Shown: in pieces, positions 8,481 to 17,617 of the stretch
Layout of the letters: the number at the start of each line of letters is the position of its first letter
Numbering within the stretch: position 1 is the first letter of the stretch
From: Brevundimonas abyssalis TAR-001
GTDB taxonomy: Bacteria > Pseudomonadota > Alphaproteobacteria > Caulobacterales > Caulobacteraceae
Direction: 5' to 3'
NCBI RefSeq assembly: GCF_000466985.1
Contig: NZ_BATC01000022.1
Span: 1-37,307, forward strand
Length of the DNA: 37,307 nt
Translations under genes and position numbers: made by a program
The notes under the pieces: model-generated
The model's input: only the letters and a program-made list of their open reading frames with translations
Databases searched by the model: none
What the model was told of the DNA's origin: nothing

Positions 8481-11339
8481 TTGCTGCTTGCCTTCCTGGC
8501 CGTCCTGCCGCTGATCGGCGCCCTGGCGCCCGCCCTGGCGATCCGGGCGGGCCGCGACGCCTGCGCCCTGGCGGCCGGGCTGGTGACCCTGACCGCCATC
8601 ATCATCCTGGCGACCATGGCCCCGGCGGTCATGGCGGGCGAGGTGATCCAGGCGCGCATCGACTGGGTCCCGTCCCTCGGCCTCAACGCCAATTTCTTCC
8701 TCGATCCGCTGGGGCTGATGTTCGCCGGGATGATCCTGGGCATCGGCCTTCTGATCATCGTCTACGCCCGCTTCTATCTGTCCAAGGCCGACCCCATGGG
8801 GCGGTTCTTCACCTATCTGCTGCTGTTCCAGGGCGCGATGCTGGGTATCGTCCTGTCCGACAACATCCTGCTTCTGCTGATCTTCTGGGAGCTGACCAGC
8901 CTGTCGTCGTTCCTGCTGATCGGCTTCTGGCGCCACCTGCCCGAAGGGCGGCAGGGCGCGCGCATGGCCCTGGCCATCACCGGCGCGGGCGGGCTCAGCC
9001 TGATCGGCGGCCTGATGATCCTGGGCAGCATCGCCGGGTCCTACGACCTGACCGTGATCCTGGAGAACCGCGAGGCGATCCAGGCCTCGCCGCTGTATCT
9101 GCCCGCCCTGATCCTGATCCTCGGCGGCTGTTTCACCAAGTCGGCCCAGTTCCCGTTCCACTTCTGGCTGCCCCACGCCATGGCCGCGCCCACGCCGGTC
9201 AGCGCCTATCTGCACTCCGCCACCATGGTGAAGGCAGGCGTCTTCATGCTGGCCCGCCTGTGGCCGGTGCTGGCAGGCACCGACGCCTGGTTCCTGATCG
9301 TCGCCACCACCGGCCTCGTCACCATGGTGGTCGCCGCCTGTATCGCCCTGTTCAAGGACGACCTGAAGGGCCTCTTGGCCTATTCCACAGTCAGCCATCT
9401 GGGCTTCCTGACCATGCTGTTCGGCCTGGGCACCCCCATCGCGGCGGTGGTGGGCGTGTTCCACATCATCAACCACGCCACCTTCAAGGCCGCCCTGTTC
9501 ATGAACGCGGGCATCGTCGATCACGAGGCCGGGACCCGCGACCTCAAGCGGCTGGGCGGGCTGTTCAGCCTCATGCCCATCGCCGGGACCCTGGCCCTGA
9601 TCGCGGGCCTGTCCATGGCCGGCATCCCGCCGCTGAACGGCTTCATCTCCAAGGAGATGATGCTGGAGGAAGCCTCCCACACCGTCTGGCTGGGTCAGCC
9701 GTGGGTGTTCCCGGTGCTGGCGACCCTGGGCGCGACCCTGTCGGTGGCCTATTCGCTGCGCTACGTCATCCATGTCTATTTCGGGCCGAAGCGCGACGAC
9801 TATCCGAAAAAGCCGCACGATCCGGGCATCGGCCTGTGGGGGCCGCCCGCGGTCCTGACGGCGCTGGTGGTCCTGATCGGCCTGATGCCCGCCCTGTTCG
9901 CCGGCCCCATTGTCGCGGCCACGGCCGGGGCCGTGATCGGCGCCGACCTGCCCTACTATTCGCTCAGCCTGTGGCACGGCGTCACCCCGGCCCTGTTCAT
10001 GAGCATCTTCGCCGTGGCCGTGGGCGCCTTTCTCCTCTGGCGTCATCGCACTCTGGAGGCGATCTGGGCGCGCGTCGGCGTGCCCGAGGCCAAGGGCCTG
10101 TTCGACGCCTTCGTCGAGACCCTGGCCGCCGCCAGCCGCCGCCTGACCCTCAAGGTCCATAACGAGTCCCTGCAGCGTTACCTGGCCTTCTTCGTGGGAA
10201 CCGCCGTCGTGGTGGGCCTGGCCGGCTTCTTCACCGCCGACCACAGCGAGGGCACGCGCGAGGTCATCGCCGCCACCCCCGTCGCCGTGGTCGCCTGGCT
10301 GGTGCTGATCGCCGCCACCGTCGCCGTGGTGGTCGCCCACCGGGCCCGGTTCCTGTCCCTGATCTTCATCAGCGTGGTCGGCTCCACCATCGCCCTGACC
10401 TTCGCCTATCTGTCCGCCCCCGACCTGGCCCTGACCCAGATCTCGGTCGAGGTGGTGACGATCCTGCTGCTGCTGCTGGCCCTGAACCTGCTGCCCAAGA
10501 CCTCGCCCTCCGAAAGCTCGGTCCCGCGCAAGCTGCGTGACGGCCTGCTGGCGGTCACCGGCGGTCTCGGCGTCGGCGCGGCGGCCTGGGCGGTGATGAC
10601 CCGCGACGGCATGCAGTCCATCTCCCGCTTCCACTGGGAGAACAGCTACTCCGGCGGCGGCGGCACCAATGTGGTCAACGTCATCCTGGTGGACTTCCGC
10701 GGCTTCGACACCTTCGGCGAGATCATCGTCCTGGGCATCGCCGCCCTGGCCATCTTCGCCCTGCTGGACACCGCCGACCGGGGCGAGGCGGGCCGCCGTC
10801 TGGCCAACTGGACGCCGGACCTGATCCGCTCGCCCGAGCGCCACCCCATGATGCTGGTGGTGGCCACCCGCCTGCTGCTGCCGCTGGCCCTGATGGCCGG
10901 CCTCTACATCTTCCTGCGCGGCCACAACGAGCCCGGCGGCGGCTTCATCGCCGGACTGGTGTTCTCCATCGCCCTGCTGATGCAGTTCATGGCCTCGGGT
11001 TGGGGCTGGGCCGACGCCCGCCTGCGGGCCGACCACCACAATCTGATCGCCTGGGGCGTGCTCATCGCGGGCCTGACCGGGGTCGGATCGATGTTGTTCG
11101 GCGCGCCGTTCCTGACCAGCGCCTTCGACTATTTCTCCCTGCCGGTGGTGGGCGAGTTCGAGCTGGCCACCGCCATGCTGTTCGACGTGGGTGTGGCCCT
11201 GACGGTGGTGGGCGCGGTCATGCTGGCCCTGGCCCAGCTGTCCCGCGTGGCCCAGCGCGCCGAGAAGCTGGAGCCCACAGAGCACGCCATGGACATCAAT
11301 CCCTCCCGTGAGCCGTCGTCCACGGAGGTGAAGTCATGA
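8481..11339 (+). CDS. mrpA: Fused MrpA/MrpB subunit of the Na+(K+)/H+ antiporter
   Basis: The largest subunit of the multisubunit Mrp (Mnh/Pha) cation/proton antiporter, about 952 residues, with an N-terminal proton-translocating module homologous to complex I NuoL. Visible markers are [36 protein letters not shown] and [13 protein letters not shown]. The last ~165 residues (from about 787, [14 protein letters not shown] through [14 protein letters not shown]) are an MrpB domain, so this is the fused MrpAB form typical of proteobacterial group-2 systems. I chose the TTG at 8481, preceded by GAGGAA at good spacing. The frame is open upstream to 8367, but that part is polar and not MrpA-like. 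The stop overlaps the mrpC start (ATGA). The complex supports pH and sodium or potassium homeostasis. Confidence 0.95.
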   Translation: MLLAFLAVLPLIGALAPALAIRAGRDACALAAGLVTLTAIIILATMAPAVMAGEVIQARIDWVPSLGLNANFFLDPLGLMFAGMILGIGLLIIVYARFYLSKADPMGRFFTYLLLFQGAMLGIVLSDNILLLLIFWELTSLSSFLLIGFWRHLPEGRQGARMALAITGAGGLSLIGGLMILGSIAGSYDLTVILENREAIQASPLYLPALILILGGCFTKSAQFPFHFWLPHAMAAPTPVSAYLHSATMVKAGVFMLARLWPVLAGTDAWFLIVATTGLVTMVVAACIALFKDDLKGLLAYSTVSHLGFLTMLFGLGTPIAAVVGVFHIINHATFKAALFMNAGIVDHEAGTRDLKRLGGLFSLMPIAGTLALIAGLSMAGIPPLNGFISKEMMLEEASHTVWLGQPWVFPVLATLGATLSVAYSLRYVIHVYFGPKRDDYPKKPHDPGIGLWGPPAVLTALVVLIGLMPALFAGPIVAATAGAVIGADLPYYSLSLWHGVTPALFMSIFAVAVGAFLLWRHRTLEAIWARVGVPEAKGLFDAFVETLAAASRRLTLKVHNESLQRYLAFFVGTAVVVGLAGFFTADHSEGTREVIAATPVAVVAWLVLIAATVAVVVAHRARFLSLIFISVVGSTIALTFAYLSAPDLALTQISVEVVTILLLLLALNLLPKTSPSESSVPRKLRDGLLAVTGGLGVGAAAWAVMTRDGMQSISRFHWENSYSGGGGTNVVNVILVDFRGFDTFGEIIVLGIAALAIFALLDTADRGEAGRRLANWTPDLIRSPERHPMMLVVATRLLLPLALMAGLYIFLRGHNEPGGGFIAGLVFSIALLMQFMASGWGWADARLRADHHNLIAWGVLIAGLTGVGSMLFGAPFLTSAFDYFSLPVVGEFELATAMLFDVGVALTVVGAVMLALAQLSRVAQRAEKLEPTEHAMDINPSREPSSTEVKS

Positions 11340-11731
11340 GCCTCGAGTTCCTCATCGCCACCGCCATCGGCGTCATGACGGCGGCGGGCATCTATCTGCT
11401 GCTGCGCCGCCGCACCTTCCCGGTGGTTCTGGGTCTGGCGTTCCTGTCCTACGCCATCAATGTGTTCCTGTTCTCCATGGGCCGCGTGGTGGTGGATCAG
11501 CCGCCCATCTACGACAAGGCCGCGGCCGCTTACACCGACCCCCTGCCCCAGGCCCTGGTCCTGACCGCCATCGTCATCGCCTTCGGCATGACCGCCTTCG
11601 TGGTGGTGCTGGCCCTGCGGGCCTATCTGGAGACCGGCACCGATCAGGTGGACGGTCTGCCGGACGCCGGCCGTCCGGTGGAGGACGCGTCGACGCCGAT
11701 TCCATCACACCCGACAGCGGCAAGGGGGTGA
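11336..11731 (+). CDS. mrpC: Mrp antiporter subunit C
   Basis: A NuoK-like small membrane subunit of the Mrp antiporter, 131 residues with three predicted helices. Family signatures are [20 protein letters not shown] and [20 protein letters not shown], the latter being the conserved NuoK/MrpC segment. A hydrophilic tail of about 30 residues follows. The ATG overlaps the mrpA stop by 4 nt. A gap of 43 nt, with a small stem from AGCCCGAAGGGC, separates it from mrpD. Confidence 0.95.
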   Translation: MSLEFLIATAIGVMTAAGIYLLLRRRTFPVVLGLAFLSYAINVFLFSMGRVVVDQPPIYDKAAAAYTDPLPQALVLTAIVIAFGMTAFVVVLALRAYLETGTDQVDGLPDAGRPVEDASTPIPSHPTAARG

Positions 11732-11774
11732 CCACCCCCTCAAGTAGCCCGAAGGGCGGTAGGGGAACTCGAGC

Positions 11775-13305
11775 ATGACCGCCTCCGCCATCGCGCCCTG
11801 GGTCGTCGCGCCCGTCATCATTCCCGCCCTCGCCGCGGCCCTGATCCTGCTGGTCATGCGTCACAAGCTGACCCTGTCGCGGGTCACCACCCTGGGGGTC
11901 TGCGTGGCCCTGGTGGCCATCAGCGCCGTCATGCTCGGCCACACCGCCACCGGCGCGGTCGAGGTCTACGCCATGGGCGACTGGTCCGCGCCGTTCGGCA
12001 TCGTGCTGGTGCTGGACCGGCTGTCGGCCATGATGGTGCTGCTGACCTCGGTGGTGGCGCTGGGGGTGCTGATCTACGCCATCGCCACGGGACTGGACCG
12101 CAAGGGCTGGCATTTCCATCCCCTGTTCCAGTTCCAGCTGCTGGGCCTGAACGGCGCCTTCCTGACCGGCGACCTGTTCAACCTGTTCGTCTTCTTCGAG
12201 GTGATGCTCCTGGCCTCCTACGGCCTGATGCTGCACGGCCAGGGCGCCGCGCGCCTCAAGGCGGGCGTGCAGTACGTCATCATCAACCTGGCGGGCTCGA
12301 CCCTGTTTCTGGTGGCGGTGGGGATGCTCTACGGCGTCACCGGCACCCTCAACATGGCCGACATGGCCCTTCGCGTGGCCGCCGCGCCCGAGGGGGATCA
12401 GGCCCTGATCAAGGCGGCGTCCCTGCTGCTGATCACCGTCTTCGCCCTCAAGGCCGCGCTGGTCCCGCTGCACTTCTGGCTGCCGCGCACCTACGCCTCC
12501 ACCTCCGGCGCCGTAGCCGCCCTGTTCGCCATCATGACCAAGGTGGGCGCCTATTCCATCATCCGGGTCACCACCCTGATCTTCGGCGACGACGCCCAGG
12601 CCTCCGCATGGCGCCCGCCGACTGGATGCTGCCCGCCGCCCTGATCACCATTGCGCTCGGCTTCTTCGGGGTGCTGGCGGCGAAGGGGCTGCGCGACCTG
12701 GCCGCCTTCGCCGTGGTGGGGTCCATGGGCACCCTGCTGGCCGCCGTGGCGGTGTTCCAGCCGGACGCCATGTCGGCGGCGCTCTACTACACCGTCCACT
12801 CCACCCTGGCGGCCGCGGCCCTGTTCCTGGTGGTGGACCTGATCGCGGTGCGCCGGGGCGAGTACGGCGACGCCATCAATGTGGGCCCCCGGTTCCAGGA
12901 CGTGGAGAAACTCTCGGCCCTGTTCTTCCTCGCCGCCATCGCCATGGTCGGCCTGCCGCCCCTGTCGGGCTTCATCGGCAAGCTGTTGATCCTGGACGGG
13001 GTGCGTGACGCGGCGGGCGGCTACTGGATCTGGGCCGTCATCCTGATCACCACGGTCATCGGCATCCTCGCTTCGCCCGCGCCGGCAGCCGGCTCTTCTG
13101 GAAGAGCGCCGCCGTCGAGGGGGACTGCCACGCCGGCCGCGTCCACGGCGGCGGCCCGGCCCTCGCCATGGCGGCGGGCTTCATCGCCCTGCTGGCCATG
13201 GCGACCGTCTTCGCCGGACCGCTGACCGCCTACACCGACGCCACCGCCGCCCAGCTGTTCGAGCGCGACGCCTACATCAACACCGTCCTGGGAGGTGTGT
13301 CGTGA
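11775..13305 (+). CDS. mrpD: Mrp antiporter subunit D (two frameshifts)
   Basis: The second NuoN/NuoM-like proton-translocating subunit of the Mrp complex. The family core is clear: GLNGAFLTGDLFNLFVFFEV, ALVPLHFWLPRTYAS and GLPPLSGFIGKLLI. Two single-base losses interrupt it. Near 12606, TCCGCATGG should be TCCGCCATGG, joining QASAMAPADWML. Near 13070, CTCGCTTCG should be CTCGGCTTCG, joining GILGFARAGSRLFWK. Repaired, it has about 510 residues and its stop TGA (13303-13305) overlaps the mrpE GTG start. The overlap shows that the repaired frame is the right one. If the lesions were real, the antiporter would be dead while all other subunits stay intact, which I think unlikely. Confidence 0.93.
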
Positions 13306-13823
13306 GCGAGCTTCCGGTCCAGCGCCCTTCCCTGATCCAGCGCATCCTGCCCCACCCCGCTCTCTCGGCCATGCTGGTGGTGGTGTGGATGCTGCTGCTG
13401 AACGACCTCAGCTGGGGCGGCCTGCTGCTGGCGGTCATCTTCGCCGTCATCATTCCCCTGATCACCAGCCGGTTCTGGCCCGGCAATCCGCGCATGCGTT
13501 TCGGCCCGCCCCTGTGGGGCTATGTGACGATCGTGCTGTGGGACATCGTGATCGCCAATTTCCAGGTGGCCTGGATCATCCTGTTCCGCCGCAACCGGGA
13601 CCTGCGCTCGAGCTGGCTGGTCATCCCCACGGACCTGCGCTCGCCCGAGGCCATTACGGCCCTGGCCGCCACCATCAGCTTGACGCCCGGCACCGTCTCC
13701 ACCGACATCTCCGCCGACGGCCGGGCCCTGCTGGTGCACATCCTGGATACGGACAACCCCGACGCCGAGATCGCCCGCATCAAGTCCCGCTATGAGGCCC
13801 GCCTGCTGAGGATCTTCCCATGA
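13302..13823 (+). CDS. mrpE: Mrp antiporter subunit E
   Basis: The MrpE/PhaE membrane subunit (Na+/H+ antiporter subunit E family), 173 residues. Two N-terminal helices (about residues 20-55) are followed by a further hydrophobic segment, LWGYVTIVLWDIVIANFQVA, and a cytoplasmic domain with the characteristic LAATISLTPGTVSTDIS motif. It starts with GTG inside the mrpD stop and ends in an ATGA overlap with mrpF. MrpE is needed for assembly or full activity of the complex in studied systems. Confidence 0.95.
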   Translation: MSELPVQRPSLIQRILPHPALSAMLVVVWMLLLNDLSWGGLLLAVIFAVIIPLITSRFWPGNPRMRFGPPLWGYVTIVLWDIVIANFQVAWIILFRRNRDLRSSWLVIPTDLRSPEAITALAATISLTPGTVSTDISADGRALLVHILDTDNPDAEIARIKSRYEARLLRIFP

Positions 13824-14095
13824 GCCCGATCGGATACGCGCTGGGCTTCGCCATCGGCTGCGTCGCCCTGGGCATGCTTCTGAACCTGTTCCGTCTGCTG
13901 CGCGGGCCCACCAGCGGCGACCGAATCCTGGCGCTGGACACCCTGACCATCAACATCATCGCCATGGTGGTGCTGTTCGGCCTGTGGGAGCGCACCGCCG
14001 ACTATTTCGAGGCGGCCCTGCTGCTGGCCATGGTCGGCTTCCTCGGCACCGTGGCCTATTCCAAATTCCTCCTGCGCGGCGACATCGTGGAATGA
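13820..14095 (+). CDS. mrpF: Mrp antiporter subunit F
   Basis: A small (91-residue), three-helix MrpF/PhaF subunit. The family segment LRGPTSGDRILALDTLTINI follows helix 1. The ATG overlaps the mrpE stop by 4 nt, and the end overlaps the mrpG start by 4 nt. The frame is intact. Confidence 0.95.
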   Translation: MSPIGYALGFAIGCVALGMLLNLFRLLRGPTSGDRILALDTLTINIIAMVVLFGLWERTADYFEAALLLAMVGFLGTVAYSKFLLRGDIVE

Positions 14096-14529
14096 CCCCC
14101 ATGCTCGAGATCATCGTCGAATATGTCATCGTCCTGCTGCTGGTCGTCGGCGGCGGCTTCCTGCTGGTCGGCTCCTGGGGCCTGGCGCGGCTGCCGTCGC
14201 TGATGACGCGCCTGCACGGCCCGACCAAGGCCACCACCCTGGGCGTCGGCGCCTGTCTGATCGCCTCCATGATCTTCTTCCCGGCCATGGAGGGGACCTA
14301 TTCGGCCCACGAGTTGCTGATCGCCCTGTTCCTGTTTCTGACCGCGCCGATCACCGCCAACATGATCGCCAAGTCGCACCTGCACCGTCAGGGCCGCAAC
14401 ATCGACCCCAACCCTGCCGACGACATCCGAGAGGGCCTGCCCCAGCCGTCTGGCGGCAAGGGCTGGGCGACCTTCGACGACAGCGCGACCCTGGATCAGA
14501 AGGTCGTCAGCCCGGTCGATCAGCCGTAG
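14092..14529 (+). CDS. mrpG: Mrp antiporter subunit G
   Basis: The MrpG/PhaG subunit, 145 residues, with three helices and the family motif GLARLPSLMTRLHGPTKATTLG. The C-terminal ~45 residues are hydrophilic (DPNPADDIREGLP and beyond). I chose the ATG at 14092, which overlaps the mrpF TGA; an ATG at 14101 (MLEIIVEY) is possible. The last 10 nt overlap the 3' end of the convergent fbp gene. This is the last gene of the six-gene operon. Confidence 0.94.
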   Translation: MTPMLEIIVEYVIVLLLVVGGGFLLVGSWGLARLPSLMTRLHGPTKATTLGVGACLIASMIFFPAMEGTYSAHELLIALFLFLTAPITANMIAKSHLHRQGRNIDPNPADDIREGLPQPSGGKGWATFDDSATLDQKVVSPVDQP

Positions 14530-15503
14530 GTCAGCAAGGTCTCGATCTCGGCCTTCGACCCCAGCATCACCGGCACGCGCTGGTGCAGGGCGTCGGGGAC
14601 CACGTCCAGCAGGGCCTTGGTCCCGTCGCTGGCCGCGCCGCCCGCCTGCTCCATCACCATGGCCATGGGCGCCGCCTCGTACATCAGGCGCAGGCGGCCC
14701 GGCTTGGACGGGTCCTTGCGGTCCGCCGGGTACATGAACACCCCGCCGCGCATCATGATGCGGTTCACGTCCGCCACCATGGACGCCACCCAGCGCATGT
14801 TGAAATCCTTGCCGCGCGGCCCCGTGGTCCCCGCCAGACAGTCGGCGATGTAGCGCTGCACCGGCTCGTGCCAGTGGCGCTGGTTCGAGGCGTTGATGGC
14901 GAATTCCTTCGTCTCGGCCGGTACGGCGATGCGGTCGTGGGTCAGCACCCATTCGCCGCTGACCGGCTCCAGCGTGAAGCCGAACGCGCCGTCGCCCAGG
15001 GTGAACACCAGCAGGGTCTGAGGGCCGTAAACCACATAGCCCGCCGCGACCTGGTCACGGCCCGGCTGAAAGAAGTCCTCCGCCACGGGATCGCGCGGCG
15101 TCTCCACCATGGGCGCGGGCAGCACCGAGAAGATGGTGCCGATGGACACGTTCACCTCGATGTTGCTGGACCCGTCCAGCGGATCGAACAGCACCAGCCA
15201 GCCCTCGTGCGGTCCCGCCTGGGCCACCGGCACGATGCCGTCCTGTTCCTCGGAGGCCGCCGCCACCACGCCCGGCGCGGCGCGGCACACGTCGATCATG
15301 ATGTCGTCGGCGGCCAGATCGAGCGTCTTCTGCACCTCGCCCTGCACATTGGTGTCGCCCGCCGTGCCCAGCATGTCCGCCGTCGCCCCCTGACGCACCG
15401 CATGGCTGATGCGCACGCACCCGTCGGCGATCCCGGCGATCAGGCCTTTCAGGCTTTCGGGGGCGGATTGGGCTTTCAGGAAGGCGGCGAGGGTCTGGGC
15501 CAT
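14520..15503 (-). CDS. fbp: Fructose-1,6-bisphosphatase class I
   Basis: Hydrolyses fructose-1,6-bisphosphate to fructose-6-phosphate in gluconeogenesis. It has 327 residues and is intact. The metal/active-site motif FDPLDGSSNIEVNVSIGTIF is complete, and substrate-binding features such as RWVASMVADVNRI and GGVFMYPADRK are present. The ATG at 15503 is the natural start (MAQTLAAFLKAQ). It is convergent with mrpG with a 10-nt tail overlap. Together with the pyruvate phosphate dikinase gene in this window it fits a gluconeogenic metabolism. Confidence 0.96.
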   Translation of the reverse strand: MAQTLAAFLKAQSAPESLKGLIAGIADGCVRISHAVRQGATADMLGTAGDTNVQGEVQKTLDLAADDIMIDVCRAAPGVVAAASEEQDGIVPVAQAGPHEGWLVLFDPLDGSSNIEVNVSIGTIFSVLPAPMVETPRDPVAEDFFQPGRDQVAAGYVVYGPQTLLVFTLGDGAFGFTLEPVSGEWVLTHDRIAVPAETKEFAINASNQRHWHEPVQRYIADCLAGTTGPRGKDFNMRWVASMVADVNRIMMRGGVFMYPADRKDPSKPGRLRLMYEAAPMAMVMEQAGGAASDGTKALLDVVPDALHQRVPVMLGSKAEIETLLTYG

Positions 15504-15598
15504 TGGGGGTCTCCGTATGCTGCAAGGCGATCTCGCATCCCGCGACGTGGGGCGCAACCTGCGCTATCCGTAGCGAAACGAAACGGGAGGAATCGGGC

Positions 15599-16678
15599 AT
15601 GAGTCAGGGTCCGTTGAACGGTCTGCGCGTCGTGGAGTTCGCCGGCATCGGTCCGGCGCCCTTCTGCGCCACCCTGCTGTCGGACCTGGGCGCCGAGGTG
15701 CTGCGCATCGATCGTCCGGGCGGCGGCGCGGCGCTCCATGACGTCACCGCGCGCGGCCGGGCAGGGTCGCTGGCGCTGGACCTCAAGGCCGAGGCCGACC
15801 GCGCCGCCGCCCTGCAGGCCATTGCCGCCGCCGATGTGCTGGTCGAGGGCTTCCGCCCCGGCGTCATGGAGCGTCTGGGTCTGGGCCCCGATGAGGCCCT
15901 GGCCGCCAATCCGCGCCTGATCTACGGCCGCATGACCGGCTGGGGCCAGACCGGGCCGCTGGCCCACGCGGCGGGGCACGACATCAACTACATCGCCGTC
16001 ACCGGCGCCCTGGACGCCATCGGGCCGAAGGGCGGCGATCCGGTTCCGCCGCTCAATCTGGTGGGCGACTACGGCGGCGGCGCCCTGTATCTGGCCATGG
16101 GAATCCTCGCCGCCCTTCACGAGCGCCAGACCTCGGGCAAGGGCCAGGTCATCGACGCGGCGGTGGTGGACGGGACCGTCTCCCTGATGGGCGTCTTCAG
16201 CTGGCTGACCCACGACGGCCTCACCAGCATGAAGCGGGGCGAGGGCCTGCTGAACGGCGCCATGCCCTTCTACCGCACCTATGCCTGCGCCGATGGGCGC
16301 CATGTGTCCGTCGGCCCGCTGGAGCCCGCCTTCTATCTGGAGCTGCGCACCCGTCTGGGTCTGACGCCCCAGCCCGCCGGGGACATGGACCAGCAGGCCG
16401 CCGAACTGGCCGCCGTGTTCCTCACCCAACCCCGCGACCACTGGACCGCCCTGCTGGAGGGCACGGACGCCTGTTTCGCCCCCGTCCTGTCGCTGGACGA
16501 GGCGCCCGCCCATCCGCATCTGGCCGCCCGCGAAAGCTTCACCGAAGCCTTCGGCGTCACCCAGCCCGCCCCCGCCCCGCGCTTCTCCCGCACCCCCGGC
16601 GCCATCCAGGGCCCGCCTGCAAAAGCGGGCGAAAACGGCCAGGCGGTGCTGGCGCGCTGGTCCGGGGGGTCTATTTAA
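15599..16678 (+). CDS. CaiB/BaiF family protein, alpha-methylacyl-CoA racemase type
   Basis: A 359-residue type III CoA-transferase-fold protein closest in pattern to alpha-methylacyl-CoA racemases, which interconvert 2-methylacyl-CoA epimers in branched-chain fatty acid breakdown. Visible are GLRVVEFAGIGPAPFC at the start, VLRIDRPGGG, LVEGFRPGVMERLGLGP, and the AMACR-type active-site region AAGHDINYIAVTGALDAIG. The ATG at 15599 has a good GGGAGG ahead of it. It is divergent from fbp. It is separated by 259 nt of repeat-containing DNA from the SDR gene on the same strand. Confidence 0.9.
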   Translation: MSQGPLNGLRVVEFAGIGPAPFCATLLSDLGAEVLRIDRPGGGAALHDVTARGRAGSLALDLKAEADRAAALQAIAAADVLVEGFRPGVMERLGLGPDEALAANPRLIYGRMTGWGQTGPLAHAAGHDINYIAVTGALDAIGPKGGDPVPPLNLVGDYGGGALYLAMGILAALHERQTSGKGQVIDAAVVDGTVSLMGVFSWLTHDGLTSMKRGEGLLNGAMPFYRTYACADGRHVSVGPLEPAFYLELRTRLGLTPQPAGDMDQQAAELAAVFLTQPRDHWTALLEGTDACFAPVLSLDEAPAHPHLAARESFTEAFGVTQPAPAPRFSRTPGAIQGPPAKAGENGQAVLARWSGGSI

Positions 16679-16733
16679 TCCCGCTGTCTGAGAGCGGTGT
16701 ACAATGGCCTCCGCAGACCCGACCGCTTGAGGC

Positions 16734-16771
16734 GATTTCGGACAATTCGCACTATTCGCACTCTGTTTTTT
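16734..16771 (+). repeat. 38-nt direct repeat, copy 1
   Basis: Begins GATTTCGGACAATTCGCACT and ends CTGTTTTTT, containing ATTCGCACT twice in tandem. It matches copy 2 (16811-16848) at 36 of 38 positions. Confidence 0.85.
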
Positions 16772-16810
16772 CGCCCGTTCCGGAGTCCGAATATCCGTCC
16801 ACCGGTCGTC

Positions 16811-16848
16811 GATTTCGGACTATTCGCACTATTCGCACCCTGTTTTTT
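16811..16848 (+). repeat. 38-nt direct repeat, copy 2
   Basis: Begins GATTTCGGACTATTCGCACT and ends CTGTTTTTT, 77 nt downstream of copy 1 in the same orientation with two mismatches. The surrounding DNA is not repeated. Confidence 0.85.
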
Positions 16849-16937
16849 GCCGACCAGGCTCTGAAACTCTCCGATCCGGCGGTGGAGCCCCCTGACCCCA
16901 CGCCCTATGGTCCCGCCCAGCCTTGAAGGAGCCACCC

Positions 16938-17614
16938 ATGTCCCGACCCGTCATCGTCATCACCGGAGGCCACGGCGCTCTCGGTTCCGCGGTCGCCAAG
17001 GCGGCGGGCGAAGCCGGCTGGACCGTGGCGGTCATCGACCATGCCCGCCAGGAGACCCAGGGCGCCGACATGACCCTCTCCGGCGTCGACCTCACCGAGC
17101 CGGGCCAGGCCCAGCAAGCCATTCAGGCGGTCGCCGAACAGCTCGGCCGCATCGACGCCCTGCTCAACATCGCGGGCGGCTTCGTCTGGCAGACCACCGA
17201 GGACGGCGATCCCGCCGCCTGGGGCCGCATGTACGCCCTGAACGTGACCACGGCCCTGAACGCCAGCCGCGCCGCCCTGCCCATGCTGAAACAGGCGACC
17301 GACGGCCGCATCGTCAATGTGGGCGCGGCGGGGGCGCAAAAGGCCGCCGCAGGCATGGGGGCCTACGCCGCCTCCAAGGCGGGCGTCCACCGTCTGACCG
17401 AATCCCTGGCCGAGGAGCTCAAGGAGACGTCCGTCACCGTCAACGCCGTCCTGCCCTCCATCATCGACACCCCCGCCAACCGCGCCGACATGGGCGAGGC
17501 GAACGCGGACAAGTGGGTCAAGACCGCCGATCTGGCCGCCGTCATGCTGTTCCTGGCCTCGCCCGCCGCGCGGGCCATCACCGGCGCCTGATTCCCGTCA
17601 CCGGCCGGGTCTGA
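16938..17614 (+). CDS. Short-chain dehydrogenase/reductase, atypical active site (frameshifted at the end)
   Basis: A classical-length SDR of about 225 residues with a Rossmann fold. The cofactor motif TGGHGALG is at residues 9-16, NIAGG at about 77-81, and YAASK gives Y143 and K147. The usual catalytic Ser 13 residues before the Tyr is replaced by Ala (A130, in RIVNVGAAGAQKA), so catalysis may be altered. A base is missing near 17587: GGCGCCTGATT should be GGCGCCCTGATT, extending the protein to ITGALIPVTGRV, the normal SDR C-terminus. The repaired stop is 3 nt before the next gene. A Shine-Dalgarno (AAGGAG) precedes the ATG at 16938. Substrate unknown. Confidence 0.88.
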
Positions 17615-17617
17615 GCC

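Larger units (their letters stand above)
16679..16937. other. Intergenic region with repeats
   Basis: This 259-nt gap between the racemase and SDR genes holds two copies of a 38-nt direct repeat (listed separately), each ending in a TTTTTT run. Between them lies CGGAGTCCGAATATCC, whose AGTCCGAA is complementary to the TTCGGACT of copy 2. No convincing coding frame is present. The racemase stop is followed by a small stem (CCGCTGTCTGAGAGCGG). Confidence 0.5.

Noticed and set aside
8421..11285. A 954-codon open frame antisense to mrpA
   Set aside because: Its translation is a low-complexity mix of Gly, Gln, His, Asp and Ala, as expected for the reverse strand of a GC-rich membrane-protein gene. 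The sense strand is a clear MrpA.
12600..13080. Programmed ribosomal frameshifting in mrpD
   Set aside because: There is no slippery heptamer or consistent stimulatory structure, and the same type of one-base G/C loss is seen in nine unrelated genes, so a read error is simpler.
16618..16640. A GCCCGC...GCGGGC hairpin at the end of the racemase gene as a terminator
   Set aside because: It lies inside the coding frame about 40 nt before the stop, without a T tract.
16735..16848. A CRISPR array from the two 38-nt repeats
   Set aside because: Only two copies, a 39-nt gap between them, an internal 9-nt duplication and no cas genes nearby.
16675..16935. A small minus-strand protein gene across the repeat region
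   Set aside because: Its apparent protein is the translation of the two repeats plus spacer, and it overlaps no ribosome site or conserved sequence that I recognise.
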